Part shown: in pieces, positions 6,905 to 11,640 of the stretch | How positions within the stretch are numbered: position 1 is the first letter of the stretch | Layout of the letters: the number at the start of each line of letters is the position of its first letter | Assembly: GCA_051001215.1 (NCBI GenBank) | Contig: JBPCNP010000129.1 | Coordinates: 1 to 12,873 of the forward strand | Source of the DNA: DATAQC01 sp051001215 | GTDB lineage: Bacteria > Actinomycetota > Acidimicrobiia > Acidimicrobiales > AC-14 | DNA length: 12,873 nucleotides | Direction of reading: 5' to 3' | Position numbers and translations under genes: made by a program | Notes under the pieces: model-generated | Told to the model about the DNA's origin: nothing | The model's input: the letters and a program-made list of their open reading frames with translations, nothing else | Databases searched by the model: none

Positions 6905-7909
6905 CTAGACCCTTTCTGCGATTTCGTCGCCGATCCCGGCGGTTGTCGCCGCCCCCACAGGGGCGGCACAGGCTTGTTCGATGCGAGCGGCGGCGTCGGC
7001 CTCACCAAGGAACTCCAGCATCATTGCCGCGGAACGGATGGCGGCCACCGGATTTGCTGTTCCCGTGCCGGCGATGTCGGGCGCCGAGCCATGCACGGGC
7101 TCGAACATCGACGGTCCGGTGCGGTCGGGGTTGAGGTTGGCCGAGGCGGCCATGCCGATGCCCCCGGTGACCGCCCCGCCCAAGTCGGTGAGGATGTCGC
7201 CGAAGAGGTTGTCGGTGACGATGGTGTCGTAGCGCGTGGGCGACGACACCAGATGGATGCAGGCGGCATCGACGTGGTCATAGGACGTGGTCACGTCGGG
7301 GTAGGCGGCGCCCACCTCGTCGAAGGTGCGCTGCCACAGGCCGCCGGCAAAGGTGAGGACGTTCGTCTTGTGCACGAGGGTCAGGTGGTGTCGGGGGCGG
7401 GAGCGGGCCAGCTCGAAGGCGAAGCGCACGCAGCGCTCCACGCCCATGCGGGTGTTCACCGATCCCTGGGTGGCCACCTCGTAGGGCGTCCCCGTGCGCA
7501 ACGACCCGCCTTCGCCGGCGTAGACCCCTTCGGTGTTCTCCCTCACGACCACGAAGTCACGGTCGGGGGACCTGGCGCCCGAGCGGCCCTCTGAGCGGGG
7601 AGACCGGAACGGGCGGAGGTTCACGTACAGGTCGAGCTCGAAGCGCAGGCGCAGCAGCAGTCCCCGCTCCAGGATGCCGGGGGCCACGTCGGGCGAGCCG
7701 ACCGCACCGAGAAGGATGGCGTCGGTGCTTCGCAGGTCGTCGAGGACCTCATCGGGAAGGATCTCCCCGGAGCGCAGGTACCGCACACCGCCGAGGTCGT
7801 GTTCGACGGTGTCGAGGTCGACGCCCGCGGCGCGCACGACTTTGAGGGCCTCGGCCACCACCTCGGGACCGATCCCGTCACCACCGATGACTCCGACTCT
7901 GTGACCCAC
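6905..7909 (-). CDS. leuB: 3-isopropylmalate dehydrogenase
   Basis: NAD-dependent beta-decarboxylating dehydrogenase: it oxidises 3-isopropylmalate to the leucine keto-acid, and in the citramalate route acts on 3-methylmalate to give 2-oxobutanoate. At 334 residues it is the short actinobacterial size. Motifs in order: GVIGGDGIGPEVV (6-18), GAVGSPDV, the arginine-rich LRFELDLYVNLRPF, VVRENTEGVYAGEGG, KTNVLTF, DNLFGDILTDLGG with the metal-binding Asp residues, and FEPVHGSAPDIAGTG for NAD. The GTG start at 7909 is chosen because family similarity begins at once and GAGGAG precedes it (spacing a short 3 nt). The frame stays open upstream to 8050, but that segment resembles nothing and overlaps the putative leader. 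It heads the leuB-ilvE-cimA operon. Confidence 0.95.
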   Translation of the reverse strand: MGHRVGVIGGDGIGPEVVAEALKVVRAAGVDLDTVEHDLGGVRYLRSGEILPDEVLDDLRSTDAILLGAVGSPDVAPGILERGLLLRLRFELDLYVNLRPFRSPRSEGRSGARSPDRDFVVVRENTEGVYAGEGGSLRTGTPYEVATQGSVNTRMGVERCVRFAFELARSRPRHHLTLVHKTNVLTFAGGLWQRTFDEVGAAYPDVTTSYDHVDAACIHLVSSPTRYDTIVTDNLFGDILTDLGGAVTGGIGMAASANLNPDRTGPSMFEPVHGSAPDIAGTGTANPVAAIRSAAMMLEFLGEADAAARIEQACAAPVGAATTAGIGDEIAERV

Positions 7910-7929
7910 TTGCTCCTCGAAACAAGGAA

Positions 7930-7950
7930 ACCGCCCACCACGTGGACGGT
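7930..7950 (-). terminator. Candidate attenuator hairpin before leuB, with T-rich tract
   Basis: In the leuB RNA, ACCGTCCA and TGGGCGGT form an 8-bp stem with one G-U pair and a 5-nt loop. TTTCCTTGTTT follows directly, resembling a weak intrinsic terminator. The leuB ribosome site comes about ten bases later. The fold was found by eye; no energy was computed. Confidence 0.4.
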
Positions 7951-7955
7951 CGATC

Positions 7956-7980
7956 GCACGCGCCGGGGCCCGGCGCGCGC
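7956..7980 (-). promoter_or_regulatory. Strong GC hairpin in the leuB leader, abutting a mini-ORF stop
   Basis: Arms GCGCGCGCCGG and CCGGCGCGTGC form an 11-bp stem (one G-U pair) around a 3-nt loop in the leuB leader RNA. It starts at the base after the TGA of the upstream ten-codon frame. No T tract follows, so alone it is not an intrinsic terminator. It could be the pause or protector hairpin of an attenuator. Confidence 0.5.
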
Positions 7981-8013
7981 TCAGGAAACTACGGAGATCG
8001 GGGACGTAGACAC
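7981..8013 (-). CDS. Putative 10-codon leader peptide of leuB operon
   Basis: GTG at 8013 opens a short frame reading MSTSPISVVS followed by TGA. Codons 6, 8 and 9 are Ile, Val and Val, the end products of the operon. The predicted -10 box ends eight bases before this GTG, so it would be a leaderless mini-ORF like the other leaderless genes of this window. The stop codon abuts the 11-bp hairpin. Short frames arise easily by chance in such DNA, so this rests on arrangement, not on conservation. Confidence 0.35.
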   Translation of the reverse strand: MSTSPISVVS

Positions 8014-8028
8014 TCCCCAACAGTGTCT
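8008..8028. promoter_or_regulatory. Perfect inverted repeat over the leuB -10 box (possible operator)
   Basis: AGACACT and AGTGTCT are perfect 7-bp arms spaced by seven bases. The right arm plus the next base gives AGTGTCTC, which also occurs in the iclR-leuC intergenic region at 11581-11588. It could be a binding site for the NdgR-like regulator. It could also act as an RNA hairpin, but it straddles the expected start site, so a DNA operator is favoured. Confidence 0.4.
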
Positions 8029-8050
8029 CTGGCCCGGCTGTGCTCGTCAA
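8022..8050 (-). promoter_or_regulatory. Predicted promoter of the leuB operon
   Basis: On the minus strand TTGACG (8050-8045, five of six to the -35 consensus) is followed after exactly 17 bases by GACACT (8027-8022, three of six to -10). A start near 8015 would leave a leader of about 105 nt. The -10 box lies inside an inverted repeat, AGACACT-N7-AGTGTCT, at 8008-8028, a possible operator. Confidence 0.5.
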
Positions 8051-8074
8051 CCCGGGACCGTCGGTGGCGACGAT

Positions 8075-8080
8075 TAGCCT
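8075..8080 (+). promoter_or_regulatory. Predicted -10 box of greA (TAGCCT), leaderless start
   Basis: TAGCCT lies six bases before the greA ATG, the same hexamer and spacing as at gltX. No Shine-Dalgarno sequence and no clear -35 are visible. Transcription would begin at the start codon. Confidence 0.5.
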
Positions 8081-8086
8081 TCAGGC

Positions 8087-8554
8087 ATGGCCGAGTCCCA
8101 ACTTTCGCGTGCCGCCCATGACCGCCTGAAGGCCGAGCTCGACGACCTCACGACCAGGGGTCGCATCGACATCGCCGGCACGATCCAACGGGCCCGGGAG
8201 CTGGGCGATCTGAAGGAGAACGCCGACTACCACGCCGCCAGGGAGGACCAGGGCCGGATGGAGGCGCGCATCCGCCAGCTCCAGGCCCTCACCGAGCACG
8301 CCGAGATCGTCGAGCAGGGCGAGGGTGACGGCACCGTGGCCACCGGCAGCATCGTGGCCCTGCGCTACGAGGGCGACGACGACGTGGAGCGCTACCTGGT
8401 CGGCTCGATCGAGGAGCGCCGCGACGACCTCCCCGTGATCTCGCCGCAGTCGCCCCTCGGCCTGGCCCTGCTCGGGCACAAGAAGGGTGAGTCGGTCGAG
8501 TTCCAGGCCCCGAGCGGCACCCTCAGCGTCGAGATCGTCGAGATCGAGGGCTAG
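8087..8554 (+). CDS. greA: Transcript cleavage factor GreA
   Basis: Binds the secondary channel of RNA polymerase and stimulates cleavage of backtracked RNA. At 155 residues it is the standard length. Residues 1-75 form the antiparallel coiled coil, with the tip GDLKENADYHAAREDQ carrying the acidic D41 and E44 that coordinate the catalytic metal. Residues 80-155 form the FKBP-like C-terminal domain, with VGSIEE, SPQSPLGLALLGHKKGE and the terminal VEIVEIEG. The ATG at 8087 is supported by the intact N-terminal helix and by the TAGCCT box. It is divergent from leuB across 177 bp and is followed after 6 nt by a hydrolase gene, so the two are probably cotranscribed. Confidence 0.97.
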   Translation: MAESQLSRAAHDRLKAELDDLTTRGRIDIAGTIQRARELGDLKENADYHAAREDQGRMEARIRQLQALTEHAEIVEQGEGDGTVATGSIVALRYEGDDDVERYLVGSIEERRDDLPVISPQSPLGLALLGHKKGESVEFQAPSGTLSVEIVEIEG

Positions 8555-8560
8555 AGCCTT

Positions 8561-9469
8561 TTGATCGCCGTGCCGCCCTCGGGGGTACCCGACTCCCCGC
8601 TCGGGCCTGGGCGCCCGCTCGGCCCCGGGCTTCCACCCGGGCGCACGGTTCACCTCCCGGGGCGGGGGCCGGCCTTTCTCCGCGAGGTCCAGGGCCCACC
8701 TGGGGCGCCGACGATGATCCTCCTGCACGGGCTCACGGCCAGCACCGACCTCAACTGGTTCGAGTCCTTCGCTGCCCTGGGACAACGGTTCCGTGTCATC
8801 GCCATCGACCACCGAGGGTACGGACGGGGTTTGCCGGCGGTGGCCGGCGGAGGGTTCAGCCTCGAGGAGTGCGCCGACGAGGCGGTGGCGGTGGCCGATG
8901 CCCTCGGTGTCGACGACTTCGTACCGGTCGGTTACTCGCTCGGCGGCGCCGTCGCTCAGCTCGTCTGGAAGCGCCACCCCCACCGGGTGCGTGGCCTGGT
9001 GCTGTGCGCCACCAGCCGCGAGTTCCTCGGCACACGCCGGGAACGACTCATCTGGCGCGCGTTGCCGGCCTGGATCTGGGCGGTGCGACATGCGCCGAGC
9101 CTGGGGCGGCGGTACGTGGGGGCAACTCTGGTGGCCCGCTTCGTCGGCTCGCCCTGGCACGACTGGGCGGCGTCGGAGCTGCGCCGGGTCGAGCCCGCCC
9201 ACATGCTGGCCGGGGCCCGGGCACTCGGGCGCTTCTCGTCGGTGTCGTGGATCGGCCAGGTCGACGTGCCGGTTGCGGTGGTCGTCACCACCGACGACGT
9301 CCTCGTGCCCCCGGCCCGCCAGCGCTCGCTGGCCGCAGCTGTTCCCGGGGCCACGTTGCACGAGGTGGCGGCCGACCACGGCGCGCCCGTGAGCGCCCCC
9401 GAACGCTTCGTCCCCGCCCTGGTGCAAGCCTGCCGATCCGTCGTCGAACGAGCCCATTGCCAAGACTGA
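8561..9469 (+). CDS. Alpha/beta hydrolase
   Basis: A 302-residue alpha/beta hydrolase of unknown substrate. Visible elements are the oxyanion-hole HG motif (LLHGLT, 56-59), the DHRGYGRG strand-turn, the nucleophile elbow GYSLGG with Ser126, an acidic residue in TTDDVLVP (D245/D246) and His273 in ADHGAP, so the triad is complete. A cap region rich in Arg, Trp and Ala lies between about 160 and 225. Residues 5-36 are Pro/Gly-rich. There is no signal peptide. The TTG start at 8561 is preferred because GAGGG ends ten bases upstream; GTG at 8570 is the alternative, and the next ATG (8713) would remove the first strands. Esterase, lipase or haloperoxidase-like activities are all possible. It probably forms an operon with greA by spacing only. 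Confidence 0.88.
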   Translation: MIAVPPSGVPDSPLGPGRPLGPGLPPGRTVHLPGRGPAFLREVQGPPGAPTMILLHGLTASTDLNWFESFAALGQRFRVIAIDHRGYGRGLPAVAGGGFSLEECADEAVAVADALGVDDFVPVGYSLGGAVAQLVWKRHPHRVRGLVLCATSREFLGTRRERLIWRALPAWIWAVRHAPSLGRRYVGATLVARFVGSPWHDWAASELRRVEPAHMLAGARALGRFSSVSWIGQVDVPVAVVVTTDDVLVPPARQRSLAAAVPGATLHEVAADHGAPVSAPERFVPALVQACRSVVERAHCQD

Positions 9470-9485
9470 AACGTCATGATATGCA
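9457..9485 (+). promoter_or_regulatory. Candidate promoter of the lipoprotein gene pair
   Basis: TTGCCA (five of six to -35) and TATGCA (9480-9485, three of six to -10) are spaced by 17 bases. The -10 ends seven bases before the GTG at 9493, again fitting a leaderless mRNA. The -35 lies inside the end of the hydrolase gene. Confidence 0.4.
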
Positions 9486-9492
9486 GTAGGCA

Positions 9493-10119
9493 GTGAGGCG
9501 GATGGTGGTGCGGCGAGTGGTACTGGCGGTGGCGGCGACCGGCATGCTGGCGGCCGCGTCCTGCTCGAGCTCCAAGGCCGGCGTCACCGCCGTGGGGCCC
9601 ACCGTCGCCACCGCTCCCGAGACGACCACCACCACCGACCCCTACGCCATCCCCCCGGTGATCGACGTCGCCTACGTCAACCGAGTCCTCGCCGGCCTCG
9701 ACGCCGCCGTCGGCGACGTCGTGAGGTTCGTAGTGAAGACCCACCCGGCACCCCACGAGATCACCCTGCGGCTGAAGCCCCTGTACAACGACAGGGCCCT
9801 CGCAGCCCAGCTCGAATTCTTCCACCAAGATGCCGCCGAAAATTACAAAGGCTACCGATCGGATCCGGCTAATGAAAAGTCGTCAACCCTAGAGGTTATA
9901 GCCGCTAGTTCACGTTGTATTTTTGCTCGCGTCACCCGTGATTATCAGCCTGTATCCGCCAATCCTGACGTGCAACTCTCCGAGCAGTGGGTGGGTCTCA
10001 TTCCACTCACTCCCGAAAGGGATCCTAATCACGTGAATACCACGGGCTGGTCCTATGTCTACGATGGCTTCCAAGAGCCTCACAATCCCCCTCCGAACCC
10101 GTGCGGCGTCTCCTCCTAG
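9493..10119 (+). CDS. Putative secreted lipoprotein of unknown function
   Basis: A 208-residue protein with an Arg-rich start, a hydrophobic stretch (9-22) and the lipobox-like AASC ending at Cys24, then a Ser/Thr-rich linker (TTTTTD). It is therefore probably lipid-anchored outside the membrane. The mature part has no motif I recognise; it carries two further cysteines (C142 and C204) that could pair. GTG at 9493 fits the promoter spacing; ATG at 9502 would still leave a signal peptide. Codons change sharply: around 9661-9720, 19 of 20 third positions are G or C, but over 9841-10080 only about half are. The next gene starts 19 nt before the stop, so the pair is likely cotranslated. Confidence 0.82.
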   Translation: MRRMVVRRVVLAVAATGMLAAASCSSSKAGVTAVGPTVATAPETTTTTDPYAIPPVIDVAYVNRVLAGLDAAVGDVVRFVVKTHPAPHEITLRLKPLYNDRALAAQLEFFHQDAAENYKGYRSDPANEKSSTLEVIAASSRCIFARVTRDYQPVSANPDVQLSEQWVGLIPLTPERDPNHVNTTGWSYVYDGFQEPHNPPPNPCGVSS

Positions 10120-10230
10120 CCTTATCAATGGTCGTAGCTGTCGTCACGATGCTCGCATCTTCGCGTGCCTTTGCTGACTGCGGAAGCCGAGAGGGGGCCG
10201 TTCATTGCGAAAAAGACTCCCAAACGGTCG
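9820..10230. other. Low-GC patch inside the lipoprotein/PKD gene pair
   Basis: Hand counts in 60-bp steps give 43, 53, 57 and 52% GC from 9841 to 10080, then 60-65% to 10260, against 72% at 9661-9720. Third codon positions fall from 95% to about 50% G+C while both reading frames remain open. Edges are approximate. Confidence 0.8.
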
Positions 10231-10904
10231 AGCCTGGCTCGGGCGGTCAAGGCGGGAGTGGCTCTCACCGCACCGGCACCGGTGGAGGCGGGCCGGAGAT
10301 GCTTCTCTATCCGAGGGAGGTCATGGGGCCGGACGGACAGCCGTGCATCATCGGGGTGTCTTTACCGATGCCGCCTGGAAACCCGGACCAGGAGAGGGGC
10401 TGGGCCCGTGAGCTCTGGGAGGAACTTCTTACCACCGGCCACATGTGTCCTGGGCAGCCGGGGGCGCCGCCGGTCAGTCCGCGGGTCATCGCCGTCAGCT
10501 TCTGGCAGGACATCCCATTGCCCAAGCCGGTACCGTCGATCGCTCCGGGGTGGGCCATCACCGGCAAGACGGCCTTCCTGGAGACCCACGGAGAACGACG
10601 GCACGACTATTCCCAGGCCACGCCCTTCGGACCACTCGGGCTCACCGCGACCGGGCAGTACTACGTCGACTGGGGTGACGGGCAGACGACCGGGCCCTAT
10701 GACGTCGAGGGCGGTCCCTGGCCGGACGGACAGATCACCCACACCTACGTCAACGTCGGCCATTACGACGTCGTGGTCACCGAGAAGTGGTCGTCGAGTT
10801 GGCACCTGGGCGGCGAGAGCGGCACTCTCTCCGGGCTCCAGACCGAGGGGGGTATTCCCGACTTCAGGGTCGAGCAGATCCAGGTCGTGATCTCGGGCGG
10901 GTAA
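10101..10904 (+). CDS. Secreted protein with PKD-like WGDG domain
   Basis: A 267-residue protein with a signal peptide (RRLLLALSMVVAVV, 2-15) and an AFA-D cleavage site after residue 25. A low-complexity Gly/Ser segment (about 45-65) follows, then a central region with GWAITGKTAFLETHG. A PKD-like beta domain contains YYVDWGDGQTTG (WGDG at 191-194), HTYVNVGHYDVVVTEKW and the closing strand VEQIQVVIS. Four cysteines lie in the first half. PKD-like folds usually bind protein or carbohydrate outside the cell; the target here is unknown. GTG at 10101 is chosen because it supplies the positively charged start; ATG at 10128 would cut the signal peptide. The first 130 or so bases still belong to the low-GC patch. 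It converges on iclR, with a 20-bp gap. Confidence 0.85.
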   Translation: MRRLLLALSMVVAVVTMLASSRAFADCGSREGAVHCEKDSQTVEPGSGGQGGSGSHRTGTGGGGPEMLLYPREVMGPDGQPCIIGVSLPMPPGNPDQERGWARELWEELLTTGHMCPGQPGAPPVSPRVIAVSFWQDIPLPKPVPSIAPGWAITGKTAFLETHGERRHDYSQATPFGPLGLTATGQYYVDWGDGQTTGPYDVEGGPWPDGQITHTYVNVGHYDVVVTEKWSSSWHLGGESGTLSGLQTEGGIPDFRVEQIQVVISGG

Positions 10905-10924
10905 CTACTGCTGGGCGCCGGCGA

Positions 10925-11569
10925 CTACGGCGACGGTGGACGACCGGCGAGCACTCGCCTTATGGACGTGGCTGCCATGGCCACCGCCGACGCGTACTTC
11001 CGTCCGGGTGACCTGGTCGTGCGGCCGACGGGCCCGGACACCGACACTGCGGCCACGACACTCCCGCCGCCGTCGCGCACCGGGGCGCTGACCGAGGCCA
11101 CGCCCGGCTCCCGCTCCTCCACGCTCTGTGCCCAACCCCGACGCACCGACTCCGGATCGCCTCGCAGCACCTTTCCCGCCGAGCCCACCGTCAGTGGCAG
11201 AGAAGCACCCACGGCCACGATCGTGCGCAGGCCGTGGGGGGACTCCAGCGACGCGACGCAGACGCGGCGGTCACCTCGGCGCACGTAGAGCTGCACGCTC
11301 TCCCCAGTTTCGTCACGCAGGCGCTCCAGGGCGGGGCGGGCGGCGTGGGGAAGGCTCGAACCGGTCAGCCGGGGTCCGAGCGCGAAACGGCCGTCGTCGG
11401 TGCGGGCCACCATCTCGTGGACCTCCAGGGCCACGGCCAGGCGGTGGGCCGTCGCCCGGGACAGGCCGGTGGCCGCGACCAGGCCGGCCAGGGCCAGCGG
11501 CCCACCCTCCAGGGCACCGACCACGGCAAATGCCTTGTCCAGCACGCCGACACCGCTTACACTGTCCAC
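10925..11569 (-). CDS. ndgR: IclR-family regulator, NdgR-like, divergent from leuC
   Basis: A DNA-binding regulator of the type known in actinomycetes (NdgR of Streptomyces, LtbR of Corynebacterium) to control leuCD and related amino acid genes. A 214-residue protein. SGVGVLDKAFAVV (5-17) leads into the winged helix-turn-helix (25-54, with GLVAATGLSRATAHRLA). The wing ends in GRFALGPRL (60-68). The effector domain contains ESVQLYVRRGDRRVCVAS and RRGWAQSVEEREPGVASVSAPV. It is about 20 residues shorter than the Streptomyces protein as I recall it, the loss lying just before RRGWAQS. The GTG at 11569 lies six bases after a TAGTCT box. Dyads over that promoter suggest autoregulation. Identity as an NdgR ortholog is strong, its targets here are inferred. 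Confidence 0.9.
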   Translation of the reverse strand: MDSVSGVGVLDKAFAVVGALEGGPLALAGLVAATGLSRATAHRLAVALEVHEMVARTDDGRFALGPRLTGSSLPHAARPALERLRDETGESVQLYVRRGDRRVCVASLESPHGLRTIVAVGASLPLTVGSAGKVLRGDPESVRRGWAQSVEEREPGVASVSAPVRDGGGSVVAAVSVSGPVGRTTRSPGRKYASAVAMAATSIRRVLAGRPPSP

Positions 11570-11574
11570 ACAGC

Positions 11575-11600
11575 GAGACTAGTGTCTCATATATTGGAAC
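11575..11600. promoter_or_regulatory. Overlapping dyads in the iclR-leuC intergenic region (candidate operator)
   Basis: GAGAC-TAGT-GTCTC (11575-11588) is a perfect dyad with 5-bp arms. GTCTCATATATTGGAAC (11584-11600) is a 17-bp imperfect dyad of form GTnnCA-N5-TGnnAC. They overlap each other, the iclR -10, and TATATT (11590-11595), the best -10-like sequence for leuC. The layout fits binding by the divergent IclR regulator. Confidence 0.55.
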
Positions 11601-11604
11601 GCAA
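11576..11604 (-). promoter_or_regulatory. Predicted promoter of the IclR gene, leaderless
   Basis: TTGCGT (11604-11599), a 17-base spacer and TAGTCT (11581-11576) lie six bases before the GTG start. The spacer and -10 coincide with two dyads, so a protein bound there would block this promoter. Confidence 0.5.
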
Positions 11605-11629
11605 TCCTTCTGTGTCGCAAGGAAGCCGA

Positions 11630-11634
11630 GGGAG
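11630..11634 (+). promoter_or_regulatory. Ribosome binding site of leuC
   Basis: GGGAG is spaced six bases from the ATG. In contrast to most other gene starts here, leuC has a classical site and a leader of roughly 35-40 nt if TATATT is its -10 box. This decides the ATG at 11641. Confidence 0.7.
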
Positions 11635-11640
11635 CCACAG

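Noticed and set aside
7910..8050. TTG-started N-terminal extension of leuB
   Set aside because: Family similarity starts at 7909, the extension has no LeuB-like sequence, and it coincides with the predicted promoter and leader hairpins.
8624..8641. Hairpin CCCGGG-N6-CCCGGG as a greA terminator
   Set aside because: No T-rich tract follows and it lies within the Pro/Gly-rich start of the hydrolase coding frame, where such repeats arise from codon composition.
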